DNA of 64,000 bases from Pisolithus tinctorius (GCA_024663395.1 JANFAH010000005.1:434001-498000); one strand, 5' to 3'. Counted from the stretch's first letter, positions 10,134-22,164 are shown. Notes: a model not told the origin generated them from the letters alone. Translations and numbers: made by a program.

Positions 10134-13072
10134 ATGGCTCCAAAATCCTCGGCTACTGGCAAAGAGAGGACCACTATTGAAGAGGATGATGTTCTTCAAG
10201 CTATCATCCTCGCAGATAGCTTTAACAAACGATTTTCGCCGTTGACGCAGCTCAAACCTAGGGTATGCCTTTGTCGTGCTGATGATGTCGATTAGTCTAA
10301 CCCACATTCACTCAGTGCTTGCTACCTGTCTGCAATGCCCCATTACTGGACTGGACGTTCGAGAGTCTCGCTCTTGCAGGTGTTCAAGAAATATTTGTGG
10401 TATGTCGCTCGCATGCCGAGCTCGTCAAAGCCGCCATAAAGTACGTTTTTTCCTCTAAACGTCCATCACTCAACTACCCATTTGCGCAGAAACTCGAAAT
10501 GGTCCAAACCGAGCACGGGCCTGAAGATCGTACCGATTGTAACCGCCAAGGAGACATTCTCCCCCGGCGATGCGATGCGAGACATCTATACGCATGGAAT
10601 CATCACCTCCGACTTTGTGCTTGTCACGGGCGACTTGGTGAGCAGCGTGCGGATCGACGAAGTCGTCCGTGTGCACAGGGAACGACGCAAGACGAATAAG
10701 GATGCAATCATGACGATGGTGGTGAAGGAGAGTGGGGCGAGGCATCGAACAAGGTGGGGTCTTCAATCTGGCAATTGGGCTATAAGGTTGAAACGATGCT
10801 TTGGTGGTGATGTAGATCAAGAGCCGAATCCGCTGTGTTTGTGGTTGACCCGAAGACATCAGAGTGTCTCTATTATGAGGCTGTGATGGGCTATCCGCCC
10901 AAGAAGTACGCGAATATACCGCGCGAGATCCTGAACGAGCACCCCGAGGTGGAGATCAGGAACGACCTTATAGACTGTTCAATAGACGTTTGCTCTGTGG
11001 AGGTGAGTCGCGTAAACCTTGTCGTCGTCTTGGCGTTCGGGCGACCGTTGCGTAGAATATATTCATTGATGTTTGCCTTAGGTTCCTTCTTTGTTCCAGG
11101 ACAATTTCGATTACGGCGACCTACGGAGAGATTTTGTACATGGGGTTCTTACGTCCGACCTTCTTATGAAAAACATACACTGCTACTTCGCAAAAGATGG
11201 ATACGCGGCGCGAGTGAAAGACACGAGGAGTTACGATGCGATAAGGTCAGTTCAACATATCCTAGAAACGGAAACGCTGCGAACTCGGGAACTTATTGGC
11301 TGACGTCTGAATTCAGCAAGGATATCCTCTCTCGCTGGACCTTCCCGCTTGTCCCGGATGACAACCATCCGGGAGGACACTCGTACGAACATATACGTGG
11401 CAATAAGTACATCGCGAAGGATAATACTGTCGCGCTTTCTAGGTAATTTCCTGTATTCACTTATCTGTTTGCGCTATTGCTGACTCGTCATTTTCATCCA
11501 ATGCAGAACGTGCAAAATTGGGAATAATACCCTCATAGGCTCGCAATGCCTGATATCTGATAATGCTCAGATTTTATCTTCAGTTCTTGGTCAGCGGTGC
11601 ACCATCGGGGCCGGGTCTGTCATTCGGAACTCTTATCTCTTCGATGAGGTGGTCGTAGGACCGAACTGTACAATAGAGTACAGTATTCTGGCAGCGGGAG
11701 TGCACGTGAAGGACGGGAGTCGCATCGAGAAAGGGTGCTTGATTGCGGATGGGGTTGTCATTGGACCACAAGCGCGACTGAAACCCTTTGAGAGGCTTTC
11801 GAGAAGATTGTTAGAGACAAAGCATGACGACGAACAGGAAGAAGACGAAGACGAAGATGGAGACGAAGACGACGAAGAATCCGAGGATGACGATGAGAGT
11901 GAGATGGATTCTGACTATGAGGAGATTGAAGCGAGTATGTGATTCACCTTCGTATTTAATGGTGATACCGATCTCATGCCCCAATTCACAGATCAGGATC
12001 CAGAAGCGTTAAAGAGACTTGGTCCTGACAGTAATGCAATTATTTGGCCACAACCTTCAATCAACGAAGATGAAGAGATAGACGAAGTAGAGCACCCAAC
12101 GAACTTAAGGCTCATGCGTCTCGGTATTATTTCCAGTCTGACTAATGATTTACCGCCTCACCGGAAATACTGTACAGGGGATGACACATCCGACCTCTAT
12201 CTCTCGGATGCAGGCTCAGAAACCTCCGAATCCGACTCAGACGATGACGACCATTTCGACGACTCCGATCCCTCCTCGTCAGTCACTTCCCTCCCGCTTG
12301 CTGACACATCGAACCTTGTCCAGCAAGCTGATGAAGCTGCGTTCATCGAGTTCCAACATGAAGTCGAATTATCACTCGATCGTGCGTTTGCAGAAGGTCA
12401 TTCCGTTGATAACGCTTCAGTTGAGCTGAAGACGCTGCGCATGGCGCACAACGTCCCGCTCCGGAGAGTCCGAGAAGCTGTTGTTGCTGCGATCGTGAAC
12501 CAAATAAAGATCGTGGAGGGTGGTGGCCCTGCGCAGCGCCAGGAAATTGCGGCCGTAGTGAGCAGATGGGGCGCACTTATTGACAAGATCGGAGGAGTGG
12601 ATGCTACGGAGACCATTGAGGTGTTGCAGGTATGTGTCGTCAGGCGAACTATGTCAGTTGACACGGCGTCTGACCAAAATGGTGCATTGAGCAGGAGTGC
12701 TGTGCGTCCTCTGAGCGGCTTCCTTTGTTTGGACAGATCCTTGCTGCGCTATACCAAGAAGACGTAGTGGAAGAGGATGATATACGTGCTTGGCACAAGA
12801 AACCTCAATCTTGCGGTGAGGATCAAAAATCAGCAACGCTGCAGAATAACTTCAAAAAGTGCTGGAACGCCGGAGCTTTCATGATCAAGCAGTTTGACGA
12901 GCAGGAGAGTGACGAGGAGTCGGATGAAGAGGACACTGCTACTTTGGCGCCCTCGACTCGGACGACAACTACCACACAGCGAGAAAGTTCAGAGGAGTCC
13001 GATGACGAAGCAGAAGAATCGGAAGAAGACGAGGTCGGATCCGATGAAGCGTCTGAAAATGAGAGCGAATGA
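10134..13072 (+). CDS. GCD6: Translation initiation factor eIF2B epsilon subunit
   Basis: Nine exons: 10134-10262, 10316-10440, 10490-10753, 10816-11002, 11082-11245, 11317-11442, 11507-11934, 11992-12629 and 12695-13072, giving 812 residues (yeast Gcd6 has 712). Exon joins keep the frame throughout. Order of parts: nucleotidyltransferase-like domain (residues about 25-300: DSFNKRFSPL, LLPVCNAPLLDW, DFVLVTGDLVS); left-handed beta-helix hexapeptide repeats (about 325-420: TIGAGSVIRNS, VVVGPNCTIEYS); an acidic run (about 437-473) and a second acidic/Ser segment; then the C-terminal W2/HEAT domain (about 560-730) that holds the GDP-exchange activity. It catalyses GDP/GTP exchange on eIF2 as part of the eIF2B complex in the cytosol and is the target of eIF2-alpha-phosphate stress control. 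The tail is another acidic/Ser run, longer than in yeast, which explains the extra length. Confidence 0.95.
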
Positions 13073-13911
13073 TGTACAATTAGCACGGTATAGTCATAAT
13101 GTATCAGAACATATCAAGTCCAACAGTATCAAAGATGGTGGCATGATGGTGAAGCTACATAGTGCAAAAGCCGCTCTATCTATCGTACATGTCCACCCTA
13201 TATGTACTTCAATACTTCAAGATAATGTATAGTGCTGTCAAACAGTTAGACCAATTGCTGCTTAGTGGTACGTCACAGACACTAACCATGTATGATTCCC
13301 GGTCTAGGACCATCATTATCAGTCGTCGTAATATGAGGTAACAGTGATTAAACTTACAACCAACCAAGGAGAGTCAAGCAAATGTTGATTAGCTGACAGT
13401 GATGAGGTCAATTTGGCCTCGTACATGACAGAGAAAACCGAAAGAACGTACAAGGTCAGCGCCACATCCCCGCTCAAGGAACACGCCGAGTGGGGGCAGT
13501 ATAAAAGCAAAGCTGTCGAATGACAATTCGATTACCCATAAGGAACGGCACCTGAAATGTAAATGTAACGTACATGATCTGGAGGGGTTTTGTAAATCAT
13601 TGCGCAAGGCGCTTCAGTTCAGGGTACGAACGTACCTTGCAGATGTCTGAAGCCGTAAACGCCATCAATAATTGGATTGCCTTGTAAGAGAATGCAAGTT
13701 ATGCGGGCGACTTAAGAAGAGTGTGGCTTAGTGTGTTTATCGCCATAATGTTTGCGGTAGCCTTTTTATATTGGTGCCAAGAAGCCCGAGTGGGGTGTTT
13801 GACCAACTCAGTATATTGACGTCACTGTGGGTCTAAACAGTACGCGGCTGTGTTGTTGGCGGACCCCGCAAGTGGCCTAAAGTGGCCTGGCCAGGTTACG
13901 TGTCTCTCGTC
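13073..13911. other. intergenic region upstream of the kynurenine genes
   Basis: No gene recognised. TATAAAAG lies at about 13500 and another T/A-rich box at about 13765; either could serve the formamidase gene, but spacing does not decide. Confidence 0.4.
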
Positions 13912-14938
13912 ATGCCATCGGAGCAGGCTGCGGACGAATATCTCGATATACCCTATGTTACTACGCAGCCGCAGTCTCCGTTCCACAGGTTTGACCTGTA
14001 TGTTCCGAAGGAAATCAGTGCATGTTTGCTGCGCCCACTAATTTGTTTCGTCCATGGAGGTGCGTGGAGAAGGTGAGGCATTCACGCTTGTCGGTTCTGG
14101 CGTTCGTTCTCACACCAAGCGTAATGATGCTTGTATTCTCGTAATTTTATTATTGCGGTATTACAATGTACATAGCGAGGACAAATCCGATCACGCCGGT
14201 CTCGCTCGCAGGCTTGCCTTTACGACAGGGTACCCAGTTGCACTCCCGAATTACAGATTAACACCCCAAAGGCCCACTCCTGATAACCTCCTTCACCACC
14301 CCGAGCATGCGAAGGATGTTCTTGGGTTCTTGAACTTCATATGCGCTGCATTTGATCCTCGATCAAACGTGGAGAGTACCTGCGTCCCAGATGATAGAGG
14401 TGCTGCAGAGGGATTTCGAGGGGTTCCGGGTCTACCCTACGAGCCTCATCAGCTGTTCCTTGTCGGCCACAGCTGCGCAGCCCACATGCTGTGTTCCATT
14501 TTTCTTGACGTGTTCCCCCACTCTCCCAACGCTTCCGACATCGACCAGCTCTGTCCATCGAATGCTGTTTTGGAGAGAACCAGGGCACTTGTCTTGTCAG
14601 AAGGAATTTACGACCTCGATTCCCTTATCTCTTCCTTTCCTGCTTACAGAAGTTGGTTCATCGAAGATGTTTTTGGGGGACACGACTCTTACGCGGACGT
14701 GTCCGTAATAAAAGCGCCAACCAGATATCATTCCGGGCACATTAAATGGCTGATCATACATTCCAAGGGCGATACGCTGGTTGACGAACAGCAAAGTCAA
14801 GCAATGTACCACCACTTAAGGAGTCAGTCTGTACAAGTATGCAAGTCATTCGACGAGCTCATTGAAGGACACAACGAAATTCTCAGAGGAGACCAGTACG
14901 TAGACGTGTTGCACAGATTTATTTCCGTTCTAGAATAA
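13912..14938 (+). CDS. BNA7: Kynurenine formamidase (arylformamidase)
   Basis: Two exons, 13912-14072 and 14176-14938, with one 103-bp GT..AG intron; 307 residues. Alpha/beta-hydrolase fold: HGGAW (residues about 48-52) is the oxyanion-hole loop, the nucleophile Ser (about 153) sits in GHSCAAH, the acid is probably Asp in HSKGDTLVDEQQS and the His lies in ELIEGHNEI near the end. The reaction is hydrolysis of N-formyl-L-kynurenine to L-kynurenine and formate, second step of the tryptophan to NAD+ path, in the cytosol. Odd point: the usual small Gly after the nucleophile (GHSxG) reads Ala here. The assignment is strengthened by kynureninase and kynurenine monooxygenase next door. Its stop is 51 bp from the stop of the convergent kynureninase gene. 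Confidence 0.88.
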
Positions 14939-14989
14939 ATACCGGCAACCGTACGTAGATTTAGTTCCAGCATTCAATGTAATGACGAT

Positions 14990-16877
14990 CTAAGTCGACT
15001 TGCTTATCGCTTCAAAGGCTCTCTTTAAGACCTCGGCAGCACGTTCGCAGTCCCTCTTAGTATTATACAATGGTGCGGGTGTGAGTCGAATTACGTCTGG
15101 TTTTCTTTCGTCTCCGATGACTCCCGCCGATTTGAGGTGGTTGAGTACCCTCTCCATGACATTTGACTCGGTTGGGAGAAATAGAAGCGACAACTGTGCC
15201 CCTCGCGATTCACGTTCCACGGGTGTGATAATCGTGAATCTTGGAGGATCATCGGGTGAATATTTCGCGGCCTCATGTGAGGATACATAGAATCCCGTTT
15301 GACGCAACAGCACCTCCAGGTGAGCCGTAAGCGAAACTGACCGCTCCCGAAGTGGTTTCATCATGCCCACTCGTTTGAACACTTGCAAACTGCCGAGCAG
15401 GGAAACGGTAGTGAGCACTGAGGGGTTTGACTGCTGAAATCCTTGTGCGCCAGGTATCGGAGAAAAGTCGGGGGGCATCAGAAACCGCGTGGTGGGGTCG
15501 TGTCCCCACCAACCCGCAAATCTAAATTGAACGGTGAATAGAATTTAGTCGCAGAATTTTGTGTATTTTCTTCCCGGGCGTTTACGGGGGAAGAAAAAAA
15601 GGAAACGGCGTACTGTGGCGTTCTGTTAGATTCCCACCTCTCATGCACAAAAAGTCCGCCGATTCCACCAGGCCCCGAGTTGAGGTATTTATACGAGCAC
15701 CATACCGCGAAATCGACATCCCAATCGTGCAATGACAAGGGAACGTTTCCAATAGCATGGGCCAGATCCCAGCCACAAATACATCCCTTGAAACGTATTC
15801 AATCATAAAGTTTTGCTTTTGGGGTGGAACAACAAAAATCCCACCGAGACAGGAAGTCTCCCCGAAGCAACGGGCGTGACAGGAAGGCCAGGGGTGTACG
15901 TAAAAACAATGGAGGGCACTAGTCAACATACCTGTTCCTTGGCAGCTTCGGTGATCTCTTTCATGGGGAACCATTGGCCAGTATAGTATTGTACGCCACT
16001 GAAGATGACCAATGCAATAGACGAGCCTTGCTTAACGATCACATCTAGGACATCTGAACTTCTGAGGGTAAACTCGCCCTCACGGGGACCAAGTTCGACT
16101 ATCGCGTCTTTCGGGTCATAGCCGTGGAAGAGTGCTTGAGATGCGAAGGCGTACTGCACAATGTGGTATAACACGTAGCCGAGTAGATGGTGTGCCAGCG
16201 TCCGGCGGTTGAACCGTGTCGGCTGAGATATTTTCCCTCACGCTCAAAGGGGGGAGGCCCACCTGGTCTGACGGAAACGCTTTCCCTTCACAAAGGATCT
16301 TGTAGCGATTGGGAGTGGGTTTGTAGAATGCGGACATCATCAGGTGTAAGTTCGCAGTCAGAGTGCCCATACAGGCGACTTCCTTATCCTTGGCGCCTAA
16401 AAAATGCAATGCAGATACTGCAGGAAGGAAGGCCAACAAGCCAGTGGGTAATACACACCAACCAGATCTGCCAACAGGGGTGTGACGGTGTCGGCAATGG
16501 TCATCCATTCGCGGCCGTGTGGGTGGTCAAAGTGGCCCTCTACGGCTCTCGATGTGGGGGGCGACGCGATAAATCTCGGACCTCGCCGTAATAGTTCCGG
16601 AATGGAGAAAGTACATACCGCGTTGCCCATACACAGAGTTCTTCTTGGATCAAGAATTGCGATCGCTTAGCTAAGGGGCCGAGTGAATTACCACATAGGT
16701 AGGTACATCGCTGACTAGCTGTACCACTGGATATGAGATGAGGTGAGGGCAGTACTGGTAGTAGAGAAACGTACCGATCTCTTCGGGGACATCTGCACTG
16801 ATATCATTGTAAGTGGGGATAACAAACTCGTCCTCAGCGAGAGCAGCGCCTAGGTCTTCATGACCAACCGTGGTCAT
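14990..16877 (-). CDS. BNA5: Kynureninase (PLP-dependent)
   Basis: Seven exons on the minus strand: 16775-16877, 16619-16718, 16459-16547, 16263-16396, 15932-16153, 15614-15786 and 14990-15521, giving 450 residues. Introns are 56-145 bp and keep the frame. The fold-type I aminotransferase pattern is clear: [14 protein letters not shown] near the N-terminus, [50 protein letters not shown] (PLP-binding Asp) and [11 protein letters not shown], whose Lys (about 249) forms the Schiff base with PLP, then FAGWWGHDP and [10 protein letters not shown]. It cleaves 3-hydroxykynurenine to 3-hydroxyanthranilate plus alanine in the cytosol. It shares a 400-bp promoter region with the divergent monooxygenase gene, so co-regulation is likely. 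The first acceptor (after 16719) is the least certain join. Confidence 0.93.
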
Positions 16878-17277
16878 ATTTTGTGAAGACGACTGAATGA
16901 CGGTAATTCAGTCGATAGATTGTTGGACGAGTCTACTTCACCGTAATCAATCGGAATGTTATCTTAAGTCCGACGGCCGTGCGAACCGTCGACGCCAAGC
17001 CTGCACCGCGAGCGTGCGCGGGATCGTTCGCCCCGTTCAGAGGTTGTCGATACATGTAGTGTTCTTTAGTGTGTATCATACATCAGTACCCGTAGTGTAC
17101 CGCGCTCCCAAATTAATTCACGGGTCTCATGCTAATGCCTTTGGTTCGCCCAACCACCAGCAGGCAGGCAGCTTGGCAGGTCGTCCCTCTACAAATAAAG
17201 TATATTTTTCTCTCCTTCCCATACGTCCACCTGACTGTTCCTTGGCCAACGTGTGGGAGTTTACGTTGTAGCGAGCC
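16878..17277. promoter_or_regulatory. Shared divergent promoter of BNA5 and BNA4
   Basis: The 400 bases between the two ATGs must contain both promoters. No clear TATA box at the expected distance; partly palindromic stretches occur near 16,895-16,915. Shared control is inferred from the layout only. Confidence 0.6.
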
Positions 17278-19367
17278 ATGAGTGTGTCCAATGCAGAAGA
17301 CGGCGTGCAAAGGGCCGTCGTGGTTGGAGCAGGGCCCGTGGGCTGTTTAGCCGCGATATCACTCGCTAGGGCTGGGTGGCAGGTGGACGTTTATGAAGCA
17401 AGGCCAGGCATGTCCCTCCAGTCCCTTTTCTTAGGATCTGGCTTCGATTAAACTCAAGGTTCGGCCGCCCTTCTCTAGATTTGCGGTTACCGTCGTCCAA
17501 GGCAACTACACAACAGCGTTCTATCAACCTAGCAATCTCGTCACGGGGGATTGCTGCTTTGCAGGCCATTGACCCGGCCATCAGCGAGCGATTCCTGCAG
17601 ACTGCCATTCCCATGCGTGGTAGAATGATCCACGATATCAAGGGAAATCAACACAGTCAGTTGTATGATAAGGATGGCCAGGTGCGTCTGGTGTGGGTCA
17701 TGGGGGCGTTTGCTGTATTTCATTTCCCCCATTTCTCTGTGACTTGTACACGGATTATCATTTCGTCCGCTATCTTTTTTCCGAGATTATTAAATCACTG
17801 ACCGAGTCCTTTTTCACTATAGTGCATCTATTCGATTGACCGCGCTCTCTTAAACGAGGATATCCTTTCCGAGGCGTCCATGGTTCCGAATATCCGCTTG
17901 TTTTTCAAACACAAGGTTCTTGCGATCGATTTTGATAATAGAACGATGGTTGTCCGGGACCTTGACTCGGAAAGAGACATCCGGACAGCCTTTCACTTCT
18001 GCATCGGTGCTGATGGCTCCTATTCAATTGTTCGTCGCCAGCTCATGCGGGCCGTAAGGTGTGTGTTGTGTATGCCCGTGTGCCGACCATTATTCCCTTG
18101 ACGACAACGAGACAACGGGAAACTTATGGCCAACGCCGCATAGGATGAACTTCCAACAAGAATATATCCCTCACGAATATATTGAACTTAAAATACCGGC
18201 AGGCCGCAATAAACATGGCAAACCCTCGTTCTTGCTTGATCCGAATCACCTTCACATTTGGCCCCGTCACTCTTTCATGCTCATCGCTCTTCCCAACAAA
18301 GTCAATGTCCTTGTTCCGTCTTTCCCGTTCACCCGCACCTGACGCTGCTATGTTCGATATCTAGGATTGCTCCTTCACATGCACTCTGTTTGCGCCGACA
18401 TGCGAGCTCGATCGCTTGGCCACTACGCAGGATATCTCATCTTGGTTCAAGACCCACTTTTCAGATGCACTCGCTCTCTTAGGAGAGGAGAAACTTTTAT
18501 ATGACTTTGCGAACAATCCCCGCAGTCCACTTATCACAATCAAGGCTGGTGATCTTCTACGTATCACTAGTAGCGTGCATTGAGCGTCCTCTTATGTACG
18601 TAGGCCGAGCCATATCATTACAAGGGACGTTGTGTGATTATCGGCGACGCAGCCCATTCTATGGTGCCCTTTTACGGACAAGGACTCAACTGCGGCTTCG
18701 AAGATGTTAGGGTATTGCAAGCTCTCCTCCAAGACAACGGTGTTGCACCTAGGAATGCACCGCCCAGATTAGACAAAGAAGCCCTCGCGGACTCAAGGCT
18801 GTCCAATGCACTGTCTCGGTATACAGAAACCCGACATGAGGATCTCGTTGCCATCTGTGATCTTGCCATGTACAACTAGTAAGTACCATTCCCACGCGGG
18901 TACCTTGTTGCCTCTGCCACCTACTATGTTTTTGTGCACCACATTTATCATTTATTTGTGACTCCTGTGCCCGCTCGCTTCTGTTTATTATTGGTGGCAG
19001 TTAATATTGATATAAATTATACAGCATCGAAATGCGACATTCTGTGACTACGCCAACGTACCTGTTCAAGAAGGCGCTTGACAACTTCCTGTATGCCATC
19101 AGCTCGTGGCACAGTCCGTCTTCGGAACCAGCCGTTCGAGCCTCCATGGCTACTATTCCTTTCCCTACGCATAGGCCGTCTGGCTGGATCCCGCTCTATA
19201 CTATGGTAACTTTCCGGCCTGATGTGAGTTATGCGACAGCCAAGAAGAAAGCTGCCAGGCAGTCCGAGGTTCTAACCACTGTCGGACGGCTTGGTACTAT
19301 TTTGATGGGTGCCACGAGCTTGTACTGGATGCTGAGGGTGCTACGGGGTACCTCATCTCGAAGATAA
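17278..19367 (+). CDS. BNA4: Kynurenine 3-monooxygenase (FAD, NADPH)
   Basis: Seven exons: 17278-17407, 17479-17681, 17823-18058, 18144-18300, 18365-18544, 18604-18878 and 19025-19367; 507 residues. The FAD-binding Rossmann motif GAGPVG starts at residue 17. [13 protein letters not shown], the central IGADGSYS motif and [22 protein letters not shown] (second FAD motif) mark a kynurenine hydroxylase of the flavoprotein monooxygenase family. The C-terminus has a hydrophobic segment ([17 protein letters not shown]) as in homologues anchored to the mitochondrial outer membrane. It makes 3-hydroxykynurenine, the substrate of the neighbouring kynureninase. Two introns (17408-17478 and 18545-18603) appear to start with GC instead of GT; the protein alignment from memory supports both joins, the first more strongly. 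The gene runs opposite to BNA5 from a shared promoter. Confidence 0.93.
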
Positions 19368-19870
19368 GTGGGTCTAGGCATGGCTCCAGCCCAGGAATTT
19401 GTTGTTGCTTTAGTGTGCGAAATCCAGTGAAGAATAATGGCGTATAGGGGGCGATGGATTTAATATTCTAAATCTCTTCGAGTGCTAGGCGGTGATTAAC
19501 TGGAGGCTAGGAGCACGAGGAAATTTAGTGGGGCTTAGAAACATGCCCACCCACGTAGCTCTTGCGAGGATGGAAGGGTCGGTCGACTGCATTCACAGGC
19601 CGTAGGTAAAAATATGCAAAGAGGCGTGGGCATGGATGCAGATGGGTCGGTGGTACATGATATGCTATAGTCTACGTATGATTGGCCTAGTAAGACAATC
19701 AGTCAATATGGTCGTCGGTCTGCGTCGTAAACAGTGATAATCCGAACTGTCACACACAGAAAAGTAATACCATTGGGGGGGTGATTACCGTGAGTCGGAC
19801 AACAGGAGAAAAAAAAAAAAGAGGATGAAACAATCAACGATGAATATAGCAATGGCCAGGTCACCCTTGG
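19368..19870. other. convergent 3' region, no gene seen
   Basis: Lies between the 3' ends of BNA4 and the AT-hook gene. Contains an A-run near 19,810. No coding or repeat signal recognised. Confidence 0.5.
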
Positions 19871-20453
19871 TTACGTCTTTTTCGGTGGCCGGCCCCGCTT
19901 CTTCTTCGTAGCTGATTCACCCACAGTCTCTACTGGGGCAGCAGTACTACTGCTAGCAGCAGCAGGACCATCATCCTTCTGTTTGGATGGACGTCCGCGA
20001 CGTCTTCGCTTAGCTGGACGCTCATCGGCGTCTGCTTCTTCCGACTTCTTCTCCTGCAGAGTGTGAAGTTGTGGCAGTGAGATGAGAATGGGAGTAAGGG
20101 TGTGACTGGGCTAGGAACGGATACCTTGCGTGGTCTACCGCGCTTCTTCTTGATTGGAGTTTCAGAGGAGGATACGGCTGGTGCAGTTGATGAAGATGGA
20201 GCCCCTGATTTCTTATTCTTGCTGCCCTTAGGACGGCCGCGTCCGCGTTTAGGTTTTGGTTCACTAGATTCTGCAACGCCTGAAGGAGATAAATGCAACA
20301 AAAATATGATCAACACGCCGGGCTAGAGCTAACTGGGACTGACGGGACAACGGCCAGCTTACCCTCCACTTCCTCGGGGTTATGTTGATCGTTCTCAGGG
20401 TTGCCCTCGTCGTATCTATCGGCGGGATCTTCTGGTTGTGGAGAGGCGGACAT
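19871..20453 (-). CDS. Four-AT-hook DNA-binding protein
   Basis: Exons 20363-20453, 20125-20279 and 19871-20053 give 142 residues; introns of 83 and 71 bp have GT..AG ends. An acidic N-terminus of about 30 residues is followed by four AT-hook cores: KRGRGRPKGSK, KKKRGRPRK, KRRRRGRPSK and KKKRGRPPK, separated by Ser/Ala/Pro-rich linkers. AT-hooks bind the minor groove of A/T-rich DNA, so the protein is nuclear and HMGA-like in build, probably an architectural or chromatin factor. No other domain is present, and the length is complete from first ATG to stop. A Tc1 element sits 300 bp upstream of the start. Confidence 0.85.
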
Positions 20454-20755
20454 GGCAAGGAAGGGGGCCAAAAACACACCCGGAGGGGGTTGGTGGTCGA
20501 ACTGGTCGCGGGTACGATACGCCTGCTTCGAGGAGGGAGGGAAAGAGCGGGGAAAGGGTGCAGGTCCTCGTTTTAACGAATATCTCCCCTGCCGAATATA
20601 GTTGGAGGGACGTGTAAATTGTTTCCCTCGTGTGGAATTCTGGCCTGAAACTACTTATGGGATTTTATTAATATCGCCATGCAATCCTGGCTGTTTAGTA
20701 GCGGTTTTTGACCCCTGAATAATATAAATTTTCTTTCATTCGGGGGAGATACGTA
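20454..20755. promoter_or_regulatory. Promoter region of the AT-hook gene
   Basis: About 300 bases between the AT-hook ATG and the Tc1 element. No specific site recognised; the transposon now forms its upstream border. Confidence 0.35.
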
Positions 20756-20956
20756 CAGTGTCTCAATTAAGTAATGCACAGCATTGATAATCCAATGAGT
20801 GCTCGTCTTGCTCGACAACAACTGAAGCAAAGACATTAATTAATAGCTCATTAGATAGCGATAACTGCAGGGATAATGACAGTATGTGAAGGATAGTAGG
20901 AAAAAAGGAGTGTCAATGTGCATGAGATGATTATGAAAAAAGGTACTGTGCAATTC
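20756..20956 (+). repeat. Left IR/DR end of Tc1 element
   Basis: Outer 27-bp repeat at 20756-20782 and inner 14-bp repeat at 20943-20956. Outer and inner repeats share a TAC-GTG-CAATT pattern in the same direction, as expected for two transposase-binding direct repeats. Confidence 0.75.
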
Positions 20957-21030
20957 ATATTTGGATGTGGTATGTGCTCGAAAGAAGTCAATGTCACCAG
21001 TCCAATATGCATGGTACGAACAAGAAAATT

Positions 21031-22056
21031 CTAGTACTTAGTGTGGCCACCTTTAGCTGCAAGAAGGGCCTGAACACGCTCTGGCATACTGTCATAGAGT
21101 GAAGTAAGGTAGCTTTCTTCGATGCTCTCCCACTCCTCAACAATGGCATTCCATAAGTCTGTGACATTTGATGGCAGGGTGGTCCGAGTGCGCACGCGAC
21201 GTTCCAAATAGTGCCAAACGTGTTCGATAATATTCATATCGGGGCTCTGCGGAGGCCAGTCGAGTGTGTCGAGCTTCTTGCTGCTGAACCACTGGGCGGC
21301 GAGCTTCGAAGTATGCTTCGGATCATTGTCTTGTTGAAAATAAATATATTTCTTCTTCATTCCAAGGTCGCTGAGGGTTCCCAGAAGCTCGTCCTGCAGG
21401 ATTTCGATGTAGAGCTTTGCATCCATATGACCTTCAATGCGACATATCCGGCCTGGCCCGGTGGCTGTGATGCACCCCCACACCATGACGCTGCCACCAC
21501 CGTGTTTCACCACCTTCCTGGTGTAGCGTGCATCGAAGTCCTCCCCAGGCTTCCTCCAACACCATTCACGGCCATCTGACCCAAAACGATTGAATTTAGA
21601 TTCGTCTGAGAAGATAACTGCCTTCCAATTCTCTGCTGTCCAGTTAGCATGGGCCTTTGCCCACTCGAATCGCCTTTTCTTGTGAGCGTCAGTCAAAAGA
21701 GGCTTTGGGCGACGTACATAGGCCTTTAGGCCACATGCACGTAGCCTTTGTCGAATTGTTTCAGCATTAAATCCCGGGAAAAACTTCCTCTGAAGGTCAG
21801 CAACATCATGTGCTTTCCCCTGAGCAAGAAGTCGGGCTGCGCGACGAGTGTCATTCGAAGTGAATAGACGTGGGCGACCTGATTTAGGCTTGATAGCATA
21901 GTAATCTTCAGATTTAGCATAAGAATTAAAGATGCGTTTGACAGTAGTACGATGAATTTGGAACTTTTTGGCAATGTGCTCATCTGAGAGACCAGCTGCC
22001 TTGTCTCGACAAATCCGAGCCTTCTTTGTTGGGCTGGTGTACTTTGCCATGGCCAA
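21031..22056 (-). CDS. Tc1-family DD34E transposase
   Basis: Single-exon, 341 residues, the usual Tc1 length. The N-terminal half is a bipartite helix-turn-helix paired-like DNA-binding region (DEHIAKKFQIHRTTVKRI, then FNAETIRQRLRACGL) with a GRPR-like linker (KPKSGRPRLF). The catalytic triad is visible: Asp in VIFSDESKF, Asp in FQQDNDPKHT and Glu in SPDMNIIEHVW, with 34 residues between the second and third, hence DD34E. It excises the element and inserts it at TA. The ATG at 22056 lies just inside the right inner repeat and no upstream in-frame start fits better. Confidence 0.95.
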   Translation of the reverse strand: MAMAKYTSPTKKARICRDKAAGLSDEHIAKKFQIHRTTVKRIFNSYAKSEDYYAIKPKSGRPRLFTSNDTRRAARLLAQGKAHDVADLQRKFFPGFNAETIRQRLRACGLKAYVRRPKPLLTDAHKKRRFEWAKAHANWTAENWKAVIFSDESKFNRFGSDGREWCWRKPGEDFDARYTRKVVKHGGGSVMVWGCITATGPGRICRIEGHMDAKLYIEILQDELLGTLSDLGMKKKYIYFQQDNDPKHTSKLAAQWFSSKKLDTLDWPPQSPDMNIIEHVWHYLERRVRTRTTLPSNVTDLWNAIVEEWESIEESYLTSLYDSMPERVQALLAAKGGHTKY

Positions 22057-22164
22057 GAGATGGTAAAGAGGGTGCCAGTAGCTTCTGGAGTGGTGTGGTG
22101 GGCAGTGAACTCGGCAATGAAAATTTGAGGCAGGTTTTCATAATACCACCCCCTATCCAAAAAA

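Noticed and set aside
21211..21579. 122-codon plus-strand ORF in the Tc1 element
   Set aside because: Antisense shadow of the transposase gene.
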